This document shows, piece after piece, positions 1 to 5,769 of a stretch of DNA of 9,840 nucleotides; position 1 is the stretch's first letter; every line of letters begins with the position of its first letter. The DNA comes from Blautia sp. AF19-10LB (GTDB lineage Bacteria > Bacillota > Clostridia > Lachnospirales > Lachnospiraceae), in contig NZ_QTWS01000052.1 in assembly GCF_003461245.1 (NCBI RefSeq), positions 1-9,840 of the forward strand, in the 5' to 3' direction. The position numbers and the translations under genes were made by a program. The notes beneath the pieces are model-generated. The model had not been told where the DNA came from and made no database searches. It saw nothing but the letters and a program-made list of their open reading frames with translations.

Positions 1-56
1 CTTTGCGCATTTACAGGTTTTCATATAATTTATTTGAAGTAGCACAATAGGTTAAA

Positions 57-1217
57 TTAACTGTGGCATACCATTGATAAACATATGCCATGCCTGTCAT
101 TTTTCGCACTAAGTTTCCATCCGTGCATTTCAACGATTTCTTTTGAGAGGGCAAGCCCTATTCCGCTGTTTCCGTTTTGTCCCGTATGAAAACGTTCAAA
201 CATATGGGAAAAATCCTCTGTGCTAAGTTCTCCTCCATCGTTCCAGATGGAAAGGACTTGATTTTTCCACGATATTTCGATTTGACTACACGCATATTTT
301 ACGGAATTAGTTATCAGGTTAGCAACAGCGTGTTCCAGCTTCTCCGGGTCTCCGTTGACATATCCTTCGTCCAGTTCTAACGATACTGAAAGGTTTCGCC
401 TGTTCACAATTCCTTCAAGCGGCATCAAAATATCTTGAACCAGTGATGCCATTTCTATTGGTTCACACTTTAATGGTTCCGTACCGCTTTCCATTTTTGA
501 TAAATACAGGATATCCTCAATAAGTTTACTCATACGCTCCGTCTGAGACACTATCATTCTGCCCGCTTGAGAATAATCGGTAATGACTCCCATTTCAATC
601 TCCTCCGCATATCCGCAAATTGCCATAAGCGGGGTTTTTAATTCGTGAGATGTATTTTCAAAAAAGGTCTTCTGAGCTTTGTCATTTTGTTCAAGTTTTT
701 TCCCGAGAAAATATCCAATGGCAGCACCGAGAGCGGCAATGACAAAAGCATCCAGCAAAACACCAAAACTGATTTCTTTTATGAGTTCTGGTTCGCCGGT
801 AACATCCACATAAGCAAGTAATCTCTCATTGCTGTCTTCGTAATACTCTGTTCTGGCTTTCATATAATAAGTTGCTTCGTTAATTTTTGCCCTTTGCATT
901 TCATCAGACGGGTGTGTTTCATACCAGTCAATAAGTTTCTTCTCTTTGGGTGTCAGAATCTGATATATGTCATCCCTGTTTTCTGAATCTGCCCCCATAT
1001 ATACAAGTGAGGCATAATATAAAGAGCCCGTATCATTTTCAGATTCGTAATTCAAATATTCGTCTGAATCCAAAGTAAAAACGTTTTTAATTGCATTCTC
1101 AGCTCTCAGCTCTATTTTTTTATTAAAAACTATGTTCAGAATCAGCAGGCTCAAAAGCATGGCTGCCATAACGGCGGAACCTGTAAGTGTGGCAATTTTA
1201 TAACGTGTCTTATTCAT
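57..1217 (-). CDS. Two-component sensor histidine kinase
   Basis: A 386-residue membrane histidine kinase that should autophosphorylate and pass phosphate to the regulator encoded just upstream. Predicted membrane helices lie at about residues 9-30 and 151-172, enclosing an acidic extracellular sensor of about 120 residues with no family I recognise. The H-box ENTSHELKTP carries the phospho-acceptor His191. The ATPase domain shows an N-box (NLITNSVKYA, about 300-309), a G1 box (WNDGGE, about 325-330), an F-box (MFERFH) and a G2 box (GNSGIGLAL, about 349-357). No distinct HAMP domain is visible. I chose the ATG at 1217 over the longer frame to 1256 because GGAGG at 1224-1228 sits 6 nt before it, and it overlaps the regulator's stop (TAA at 1210-1212), implying translational coupling. 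The signal sensed cannot be told from sequence. Confidence 0.95.
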   Translation of the reverse strand: MNKTRYKIATLTGSAVMAAMLLSLLILNIVFNKKIELRAENAIKNVFTLDSDEYLNYESENDTGSLYYASLVYMGADSENRDDIYQILTPKEKKLIDWYETHPSDEMQRAKINEATYYMKARTEYYEDSNERLLAYVDVTGEPELIKEISFGVLLDAFVIAALGAAIGYFLGKKLEQNDKAQKTFFENTSHELKTPLMAICGYAEEIEMGVITDYSQAGRMIVSQTERMSKLIEDILYLSKMESGTEPLKCEPIEMASLVQDILMPLEGIVNRRNLSVSLELDEGYVNGDPEKLEHAVANLITNSVKYACSQIEISWKNQVLSIWNDGGELSTEDFSHMFERFHTGQNGNSGIGLALSKEIVEMHGWKLSAKNDRHGICLSMVCHS

Positions 1218-1899
1218 TACAATCCTCCAGTTTATAGCCATAGCCCCAGACAGCACTAATGCGAACTTTGCTGCCTGCGGTCTTCATTTTCTGCCTGACT
1301 CTTCTTACTGTCTCATCGACAACTCTGGTTTCTATCTCCGTAGAATCTATTCCCCATACTTTGTCGAGAATTTCATTCCGGGGGATTGCCGTTCCACCAT
1401 GTTCCATAAGACATCCCAGAAGCGAAAATTCTGTCATAGTCAGACCAATATCATGCTCTTTCACAATGGCATTATGCTTCTCCCATGAAAAACATACATC
1501 ACCAAAGGAAATATCTGCCTTTACCGGTATATTCATTTCAACTCTTCGGAACAACGCATTTACCCGGACAACAAGAAGTGACGGCGAAAATGGCTTAATC
1601 AGATAGTCATCCCCTCCATACATAAATCCCTTCATATGGTCAGACTCTGAATCCTTTGCCGTCAAAATAATAATAGGAACTGATGATATTGTCCTTAGCT
1701 TTTTACATATGGAAAGACCGTCTGAACCCGGCATCATAATATCAAGAATAACAAGATCACAGGGCTTCTCCTGAAAAGCAGAAAAGAGTGTATCACCATT
1801 CTTGTATGCTGTTACCTCATATCCGGCATTGGATAAAAATTCTGTGAGTATTTCTCGTATATCCTGTTCATCATCTGCCAAATAGATTTTTTTTGCCAT
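1210..1899 (-). CDS. OmpR/PhoB-family response regulator
   Basis: A 229-residue DNA-binding response regulator and the cognate partner of the downstream kinase. The receiver domain (about 1-120) has the acidic pair D9/D10, the phospho-acceptor D53 in ILDIMMP, the switch T80 and the conserved K102 (LIKPFSP). The C-terminal winged helix (about 130-227) contains the family hallmarks LTMTEFSLL, RNEILDKVWG, RVVDETVRRVRQK and VWGYGYKL. The start is preceded only by a weak GTGGGA, so translation may lean on coupling to the transcript from the upstream secreted-protein gene, 69 bp away. Its 3' end overlaps the kinase start by 8 bases. Likely targets include its own operon, where 11-nt-spaced repeats lie at 2865-2895 (inference). 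Confidence 0.96.
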   Translation of the reverse strand: MAKKIYLADDEQDIREILTEFLSNAGYEVTAYKNGDTLFSAFQEKPCDLVILDIMMPGSDGLSICKKLRTISSVPIIILTAKDSESDHMKGFMYGGDDYLIKPFSPSLLVVRVNALFRRVEMNIPVKADISFGDVCFSWEKHNAIVKEHDIGLTMTEFSLLGCLMEHGGTAIPRNEILDKVWGIDSTEIETRVVDETVRRVRQKMKTAGSKVRISAVWGYGYKLEDCNE

Positions 1900-1917
1900 A
1901 TCTTTAATCCCACATGA

Positions 1918-1950
1918 GGGGAGTCCCTCAGAAATTCTGTGAGATTCCCC
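1918..1950 (-). promoter_or_regulatory. Intercistronic hairpin before the response regulator
   Basis: An imperfect inverted repeat in the 69-bp gap between the secreted-protein gene and the regulator. In the minus-strand RNA the arms GGGGAAUCUCACAG and CUGAGGGACUCCCC pair with two mismatches and one wobble around a 5-nt loop. No U-run follows, so it is not a classic terminator. It could stabilise the upstream mRNA segment, be a processing site, or partly attenuate transcription so that the secreted protein is made in excess over the regulator and kinase. Function is inferred. Confidence 0.45.
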
Positions 1951-1968
1951 ATATTATATCTTTCAAAA

Positions 1969-2784
1969 TCAGTATATCTGTATTTTAATTCCACCTGCTT
2001 TCGCTTCAAGAGCGATTGCCTGTGCCTCCAAAGCATCAATCTCATCTGAATACTTCGCATAGCGAGAAGCAAATTCCTCTTCAGAGAGGTTATCAGAGCC
2101 GTTATAAATATTGTCATAGATTGCATCAATTTTATTGTAAATACTGTTAAGCTGATTGATTTCATCTTCGCTCAAATTTCCATAGTATCCCTCATACCAA
2201 CCCGCTTTCTTTTCAAGCGTTTCAATCTGTGCGTTCAGTGATGTAATCTCGTCATCATACTTTGCATAGCGGGCTTCGATCTCATCGTCTGAAAGATCAT
2301 CGTCCGTCCACACTTCCGCATCAATTTCTTCGATTCTTTCATATGCTTTCTGAAGCTGTTCTGCTTCCTCTGCGGTGAGCTTGCCTGTATCGTACAGAGC
2401 ATTATACCCATCTTCGGAATATTCATATTCCTCGTTGTCAATCCACCCGGCTTTTTTATCAAGCTCCTCAAGGCGATCCATGAGGGTATCGGTTTCATCC
2501 TGATACTGATCGTATCTGGCATAGATATCTTCATCAGAAAGACCATCTGCATCTTTCATTACCTCTTTGTCGATAGCGTCAAGTCGGTCATAAATGGAGT
2601 TAAACTCTTCAATCTCCTTCTGAGTGAGAGAACCATAATCTACATTTGTTTGTGTTACCTCTGATGTAGTCACTGTCTCCTCCTGTGTCTCCTTCTGGGC
2701 AGCCATGACAGGAATACCTGCGGATGTAGTCATTGCTGCTGCAAGTGCTATTACCATTCCTCTTTTGAATAATCTGTTCATCAT
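1969..2784 (-). CDS. Secreted acidic protein with three tandem repeats
   Basis: A 271-residue exported protein of no family I can name. It opens with a Sec-type signal peptide (basic FKRG, hydrophobic core VIALAAAMTT, probable cleavage after PVMA at about residue 28). A short Thr/Glu-rich linker follows, then three similar units at about 50-114, 133-196 and 201-265. Each unit follows the pattern LxxEE...IYxRID...DxLSxEE...RYxKYxDEIxxLxxxxxxLEKKAGW. They are strongly helical and acidic, compatible with helical-hairpin or coiled-coil repeats; the DADGLSDED stretch resembles a calcium loop only loosely. The mature protein has no LPXTG or membrane anchor and is predicted to be released. The ATG at 2784 has AGGAGG 7 nt upstream; the open frame to 2901 is not used. 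First gene of the operon with the two-component pair, so it may be their output or accessory sensor. Confidence 0.85.
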   Translation of the reverse strand: MMNRLFKRGMVIALAAAMTTSAGIPVMAAQKETQEETVTTSEVTQTNVDYGSLTQKEIEEFNSIYDRLDAIDKEVMKDADGLSDEDIYARYDQYQDETDTLMDRLEELDKKAGWIDNEEYEYSEDGYNALYDTGKLTAEEAEQLQKAYERIEEIDAEVWTDDDLSDDEIEARYAKYDDEITSLNAQIETLEKKAGWYEGYYGNLSEDEINQLNSIYNKIDAIYDNIYNGSDNLSEEEFASRYAKYSDEIDALEAQAIALEAKAGGIKIQIY

Positions 2785-2831
2785 TTTAGTACCTCCTGAT
2801 TTTTTATTTACCGGTTGTTCGGTATGGCTAA

Positions 2832-2895
2832 AGTATAGCTCAGGCAAATGTAAAAATATCCTTAGAACAGTCATGAAAATGTCAAGAAAGTGTAA
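2832..2895 (-). promoter_or_regulatory. Candidate operon promoter with 11-nt-spaced regulator repeats
   Basis: Reading the minus strand, three similar decamers occur at exact 11-nt spacing: TTACACTTTC (from 2895), TGACATTTTC (from 2884) and TGACTGTTC (from 2873). They lie just upstream of a -10 candidate TATACT (2832-2837) whose -35 position (GATATT, 2855-2860) is poor. One-turn direct repeats abutting a weak -35 are the usual layout of an activator site for OmpR-family regulators. The promoter serves the secreted-protein/regulator/kinase operon. A TTGACA also lies inside the repeats (2881-2886) but has no good partner -10 at 17 nt. Binding is inferred. Confidence 0.45.
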
Positions 2896-2991
2896 CAGCA
2901 CAAGATTTCCTATAAACCATATTTACTCTCGCCTCTTAAGGGTTACAATCTTTTTTCAAATACCCTCAATTTTTCTAAATCTGCAATTCCG

Positions 2992-3403
2992 ATTTACCTT
3001 CACCTTATTTTACCATAGTGCTTTCTAAAATGCTATTCTAATATATACAAAAGTGTAAAAGAGCGATCTCTTCTCTCACACTCACACATATACCATGTTT
3101 TTCAATATAATCTCTTCTGCACTAACTTTTATATTATTCATTAACCCAACCCACTTCATCTGATCCTGTACCTTTAATTCTTCAGTTACACCCTTTTTTC
3201 TGCCATCTGTTTCATAAGCATTTCCACCTGTTCTCTGGCTTCCTGATCTGTCTGGTTCAGATGTTCATTCAGTTTTCCAGTCAATAACAGATACTGATAC
3301 CTTGCTGATCTGTGTTCTTTTAAGAACTGCTTTCGTAACATTCCATATTTTCCATATGTCGGTTCTGCTTCGTTCAAAACCAGATCCGGCAAATAGTGAT
3401 CTC
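2992..3403. repeat. Direct repeat copy 1 (tnpV 3' part and flank)
   Basis: This segment matches 7336-7748 in the same orientation over about 410 bases, with scattered substitutions and small indels. It includes the 3' flank of tnpV and most of tnpV itself. Homology begins at ATTTACCTTCAC and stops at GATCTC, immediately where the palindrome at 3403-3442 begins. The rest of the intergenic stretch 2785-3081 holds the operon promoter region, an AT-rich stretch without recognisable genes, and an extended -10 sequence (TGGTAAAAT in minus sense, 3007-3015) shared with the other copy. Confidence 0.9.
3082..3400 (-). pseudogene. tnpV: tnpV remnant, truncated and frameshifted
   Basis: A decayed second copy of the TnpV-family gene found intact at 7426-7800. 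Residues corresponding to YLPDLVL...KQMAEK are readable, then the frame breaks: a T-run at 3191-3196 lacks one base relative to the intact copy. The C-terminal part (VTEELK...LKNMVYV, stop at 3082-3084) continues in another frame. The first 18 or so codons are missing, and an in-frame TAG lies just upstream of the surviving part. Only a TTG at 3392 could start the surviving frame. The copy is therefore very unlikely to make functional protein and marks an old end of a mobilisable element or a recombination scar. Confidence 0.85.
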
Positions 3404-3442
3404 TCTAGTAGATATGGGGATTACTCCCCATATCTACTAGAG
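3403..3442 (+). repeat. Perfect 18-bp palindrome before the XRE gene
   Basis: Arms CTCTAGTAGATATGGGGA (3403-3420) and its exact reverse complement (3425-3442) flank the 4-nt loop TTAC. The palindrome starts exactly where the tnpV homology ends and finishes 5 nt before the AAGGAGG of the XRE gene. In plus-strand RNA it would be a strong hairpin followed by CUUUUAAGGAGG. It could be an operator for the adjacent regulator, an attenuator or SD-proximal hairpin, or an element end. Confidence 0.8.
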
Positions 3443-3462
3443 CTTTTAAGGAGGTGGATAAT

Positions 3463-4101
3463 ATGCAGGAATCATCTATTTCAGAAAAAATAAAAGAGCT
3501 GCGAACTGATCTGAAGATGAATCAGAAAAACTTTTCCGCAGCTATCGGTATACGTCAATCAACTTTATCCAGTTATGAAAATGGTGTGGTTACTCCCTCC
3601 AATGATGTGTTATTGACTATTGCTCAGAAATTTCATGTCTCTTTGGACTGGTTATTTGGATTATCTGAAAATAAAGTACAGATTTCTACTCTCAGCGATA
3701 TTATTTGGGTTTTATTGCAGATGAATGAATCCAATGAACTCCGGTATGAACTGGATATAAATAATAAACTTCCCGGTGATATAGAAACAGAAACGCAGAA
3801 ATGGTATGCCGGACTTCGCTTTTATGGAAATGATCCGGAACATTCTTTAAACGCAGATATGTGTAATTTTCTTGCTGATCTGCAGGAGAACAGAGAAAGC
3901 CTGGAATCTTATTTCACAGGCAGATATGCGAAGGTTTTCATTTTCTTCCCATACCTGCCTGTTTTTAATTTATTCGCTATTCTTTACAGCCTTATTTTAA
4001 TCTTCTGTTCAACAGAAAAACCCCGGAAACCTTACGGTTCCGGGGTATCTTACGTTTGGACACAATGTACCTTGCGGTACTCAATATATATTAGTCAGTG
4101 A
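3463..4101 (+). CDS. XRE-family HTH regulator with aberrant C-terminus
   Basis: A Cro/CI-type transcriptional regulator. Residues about 8-66 form a standard HTH_3 domain (IKELRTDLKMNQKNFS, IRQSTLSSYENGVVTPS, HVSLDWLFG). Residues about 75-150 (LSDIIWVLLQM...LRFYGND...LADLQENRESLES) look like the effector part seen in regulators of clostridial mobile elements. After about residue 151 the frame enters a terminator-like hairpin (3916-3966), then the tuf terminator region on the other strand, and ends at TGA 4099-4101, abutting the tuf stop. The last 60 or so residues are therefore probably not native, and the gene is 3'-truncated and fused. The ATG at 3463 is chosen over the GTG at 3454 because AAGGAGG (3448-3454) is 8 nt away. 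Any native promoter seems lost, since tnpV sequence ends at 3403. Confidence 0.75.
   Translation: MQESSISEKIKELRTDLKMNQKNFSAAIGIRQSTLSSYENGVVTPSNDVLLTIAQKFHVSLDWLFGLSENKVQISTLSDIIWVLLQMNESNELRYELDINNKLPGDIETETQKWYAGLRFYGNDPEHSLNADMCNFLADLQENRESLESYFTGRYAKVFIFFPYLPVFNLFAILYSLILIFCSTEKPRKPYGSGVSYVWTQCTLRYSIYISQ
3916..3966 (+). terminator. Rho-independent terminator inside the fused XRE frame
   Basis: Arms ACAGGCAGATATGCGAAG (3916-3933) and CTTCCCATACCTGCCTGT (3945-3962) pair over 18 positions with two mismatches, with an 11-nt loop, followed by TTTTT (3962-3966). The U-run follows only on the plus strand. It sits inside the reading frame of the XRE gene, so transcripts should end before the apparent stop codon. 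This supports the view that the gene lost its true 3' end. Confidence 0.7.
4016..4045 (-). terminator. tuf transcription terminator
   Basis: CCCCGGAA and TTCCGGGG pair, with two further CC/GG pairs next to a single bulge around a TTAC loop. On the minus strand the hairpin runs straight into five U residues. It lies 57 bases beyond the tuf stop codon, the expected place for the terminator of this highly expressed gene. Confidence 0.8.
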
Positions 4102-4155
4102 TTACTCGATGATTGTAGCAACACGTCCTGATCCTACAGTACGTCCACCTTCACG
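4102..4155 (-). pseudogene. tuf: 3' stub of tuf (elongation factor Tu)
   Basis: The minus strand encodes REGGRTVGSGRVATIIE followed by TAA, the nearly invariant C-terminus of bacterial EF-Tu. Codon choice is strongly biased (CGT, GGT, GTT, ATC), as expected for this gene. Similarity stops abruptly upstream of Arg 4153-4155: the preceding codons (EPHK, preceded by a TAA at 4168-4170) do not match EF-Tu (normally RFAI). Only the last 17 codons and the terminator remain. Either an element inserted at the tuf 3' end and copied it, with the full gene elsewhere, or a recombination or assembly join fell here. Confidence 0.75.
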
Positions 4156-4308
4156 TTTGTGAGGTTCTTAGAATCTCATTATTTTCTGTAATTTTCGTGT
4201 CTTTATTGTCCTGTGTTATAGGATTTCTACGCTATATTTCTGTTCTCTTCATTTTTTAGTATCAAAACGGTATCACAGCCAGATTTTCATGAGCTGTCAA
4301 CTTTCCGG
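4156..4308. other. AT-rich gap without a recognised gene
   Basis: Between the tuf stub and the toxin promoter I see no open frame with a ribosome binding site on either strand. The sequence is AT-rich and contains ATCAAAACGGTATCAC. If the tuf stub marks an integration site, this would be the element's end region (inference). Confidence 0.5.
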
Positions 4309-4337
4309 TTGCAGATTCCCACCTTGACTGTTATAAT
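4309..4337 (+). promoter_or_regulatory. Promoter of the small toxin-like peptide
   Basis: A perfect -10 TATAAT (4332-4337) lies 17 nt after a weak -35 TTGCAG (4309-4314). Transcription should start near 4343, giving a leader of about 110 nt. The leader contains a CAGAGGG/CCCTCTG hairpin (4382-4402) and the segment AGTCCTTC (4372-4379), which can cover the Shine-Dalgarno GGAGGGCT (4438-4445). Confidence 0.65.
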
Positions 4338-4451
4338 CGAAACATGGGTGCTATCATAACGGTAGGCGGTTAGTCCTTCAGCAGAGGGACTGTGACCCTC
4401 TGATTACATAGAAACTCGAAAGAGAATCCACTGGAAAGGAGGGCTAAGCCA

Positions 4452-4550
4452 ATGAGTATTGTGGACTTTATTGCAGTCGTGAGCTTCGGCATCACCTGCT
4501 TTTGTGCCGGATACACATTCGGCAAAGATAATAACAAGACACAAAAATAA
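4452..4550 (+). CDS. Small hydrophobic peptide, putative type I toxin
   Basis: A 32-residue peptide, too short for standard gene finders. It has one membrane-spanning stretch (IVDFIAVVSFGITCFCAGY, about residues 3-21) and a short polar, Lys-containing tail ending KTQK. The ATG follows AAAGGAGG (4435-4442) by 9 nt. Size, hydrophobic core and charged tail match holin-like or Fst/TxpA-type toxins, which insert into the membrane. The layout also matches a type I toxin-antitoxin locus: its own promoter, a long structured leader able to hide the ribosome binding site, and a convergent promoter with a shared terminator. Toxicity is inferred, and an unrelated membrane microprotein is the main alternative. 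Confidence 0.7.
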   Translation: MSIVDFIAVVSFGITCFCAGYTFGKDNNKTQK

Positions 4551-4584
4551 CCGCCCCAGCCTCGCAAACTGAACGGTTATTTTT
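4543..4584. terminator. Bidirectional terminator shared by convergent RNAs
   Basis: AAAAATAACCG (4543-4553) and CGGTTATTTTT (4574-4584) are perfect 11-bp arms around a 20-nt loop. A U-run follows the stem on either strand, so it can end both the toxin mRNA (plus) and the opposing RNA (minus). It overlaps the toxin stop codon at 4548-4550. Confidence 0.75.
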
Positions 4585-4633
4585 AATCAATTAAGTATGT
4601 GGACTAACCGTCTATCGGTAGCACTCTTTTTCT
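4543..4633 (-). ncRNA. Putative antitoxin RNA opposing the toxin transcript
   Basis: A predicted RNA of about 90 nt running from near 4633 to the shared terminator. It is fully complementary to the last 40 or so bases of the toxin mRNA. Its 5' part also contains GGUUAGUCC, which can pair with GGACU segments in the toxin leader. No frame with a ribosome binding site is seen in it. The layout resembles the RNA I/RNA II pair of the par (Fst) locus, but existence and length rest only on promoter and terminator reading. Confidence 0.45.
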
Positions 4634-4639
4634 ATAATC

Positions 4640-4668
4640 ATATTAGCACGCATGTGTGAAAATGTCAA
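4640..4668 (-). promoter_or_regulatory. Strong promoter for the opposing RNA
   Basis: A consensus -35 TTGACA (4663-4668) and a -10 TAATAT (4640-4645) are separated by exactly 17 nt on the minus strand. It starts 10 bases beyond the stop of the XRE/DUF2007 gene, and no terminator is seen between them, so readthrough from that gene would add to the opposing RNA. Confidence 0.65.
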
Positions 4669-4677
4669 AAAATTTCT

Positions 4678-5619
4678 TCATTCTTGGTTATTAATCTCCT
4701 TGATCAACTGTACTGCCTTCTCTGCATCATCGGTTTTCACGAATATATCCACACCATATATTCCAAATCCTGGTGCCCCATGCATTGCAACATTCGCACC
4801 TGCTTCCTGCGAAAAAGCTGCTATTCCATTTTGCTTTAACATTTCTACAAGTTGTTCTGTCTCTACTATATTCTGTGCATTATAAATTTTTGTCCATTCT
4901 ACCTTAGATAGGGAAATTTCCTTTTTCTCCTGAACATTTGACGAATTCTGGTTTCTTTTTCGATTAATAAATGCCAAGAGCCTAAGAATAATAAATGCCA
5001 CAATAGTAATACCAATCAGAAATCCCAATGCTAATCGTGTTATCTGTTTTTCTGTAGCTCCCATTCTAAATAAACATATACCATAGATGACTGTAAAAAT
5101 TCCTGCACATATCACACTGGTGAGAAAATCTCGCCATATAGTAGCACTTTTTGGCAAACATTTATCCCATATTCCATTATACACCATAATAGAGGCGTAC
5201 AGGATTCCTCCTACCAAAGCAGTTGCTGTCTCTCCTAAAACCAAGCGAATATCCACAGTTAATAACATCTGAATAATAATCGCTAACACGCTAATCACAA
5301 ACATTGATGCAAATGCAAGATTTCCAGCCTTTAATGCTTTTTGTTTCACCCATCCTTCATACACCACAACTTTGTCCAGTGTTTCTTTCATCTCTTTATT
5401 CATAGTCTGGCTCCTTTCTCCATCCAGGAGCTCTCTCATCTCAACATCGTAATATTCAGCAAGTTGAACAAGTATACTGAGATCTGGCATATTTATTCCT
5501 GTTTCCCATCTGGAAACTGTTCTTGCAGATACCTCAAACTTCTCGGCAAGCTGCTCTTGCGTAAGATTCTTTTCTTTACGACATTGCTTTAAAAAAGCTC
5601 CAATCTTTTTTGTGTCCAT
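4678..5619 (-). CDS. Membrane-anchored XRE regulator with DUF2007 domain
   Basis: A 313-residue protein joining three parts. Residues about 5-62 are an HTH_3 domain (LTQEQLAEKFEVSARTVSRWE, then MPDLSILVQLAEYY). Four hydrophobic helices follow at about 100-120, 128-149, 165-185 and 196-217. Residues about 242-311 resemble the DUF2007 putative signal-transducing domain (WTKIYNAQNIVETEQLVEMLK, VDIFVKTDDAEKAVQLIKE). It probably binds DNA while held at the membrane and reports a membrane or metabolic state. The ATG at 5619 is chosen because AGAGAGG lies about 6 nt upstream; the frame to 5652 has no such site. The gene is last in a minus-strand block behind two DUF3784 membrane proteins, with a 150-bp gap that may hold its own promoter. 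Confidence 0.85.
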   Translation of the reverse strand: MDTKKIGAFLKQCRKEKNLTQEQLAEKFEVSARTVSRWETGINMPDLSILVQLAEYYDVEMRELLDGERSQTMNKEMKETLDKVVVYEGWVKQKALKAGNLAFASMFVISVLAIIIQMLLTVDIRLVLGETATALVGGILYASIMVYNGIWDKCLPKSATIWRDFLTSVICAGIFTVIYGICLFRMGATEKQITRLALGFLIGITIVAFIILRLLAFINRKRNQNSSNVQEKKEISLSKVEWTKIYNAQNIVETEQLVEMLKQNGIAAFSQEAGANVAMHGAPGFGIYGVDIFVKTDDAEKAVQLIKEINNQE

Positions 5620-5704
5620 GTCTCTACCTCTCTTCCACTTACAGCTTACCAATATGTATCAAAATTACCACGACATAAAACGAGAATCCGCTAATTTTCA
5701 ACCG

Positions 5705-5717
5705 GACATCGTATGTC
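5705..5717. promoter_or_regulatory. Possible operator upstream of the XRE/DUF2007 gene
   Basis: GACAT (5705-5709) and ATGTC (5713-5717) form a short perfect inverted repeat around CGT in the gap before the XRE/DUF2007 gene. XRE regulators commonly bind short dyads near their own promoter. No convincing -35/-10 pair was found here, so this remains a weak candidate. Confidence 0.25.
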
Positions 5718-5769
5718 TAAAACAAATAAACGGTATTTTCACCCCAAAAGCATTCTATTCCTCTATAAA

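Larger units (their letters stand above)
4361..4616. repeat. 16-bp inverted repeat flanking the toxin gene
   Basis: GGTAGGCGGTTAGTCC (4361-4376) and the reverse complement of 4601-4616 (GATAGACGGTTAGTCC) agree at 14 of 16 positions; GTGCTA lies near the outer side of both arms. In a readthrough plus-strand transcript the two ends could pair, as in the end-to-end closure of type I toxin mRNAs. Alternatively the repeat gives the two convergent RNAs the same 5' sequence. Confidence 0.7.

Noticed and set aside
1218..1256. N-terminal extension of the histidine kinase to 1256
   Set aside because: It overlaps the regulator coding region deeply, and the GGAGG at 1224-1228 fits the ATG at 1217.
1812..2552. 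Open frames opposite or offset within the secreted-protein gene
   Set aside because: They are low-complexity shadows of the repeats without ribosome binding sites.
2785..2901. Longer start for the secreted protein
   Set aside because: The extension would hide the signal peptide, and AGGAGG sits directly before the ATG at 2784.
2940..2985. Possible terminator AGGGT...ACCCT upstream of the sensory operon
   Set aside because: Only five pairs around an 18-nt loop; no gene ends nearby to need it.
4370..4567. 65-residue minus-strand frame across the toxin locus
   Set aside because: It is opposite the peptide gene, has no ribosome binding site and overlaps the shared terminator.
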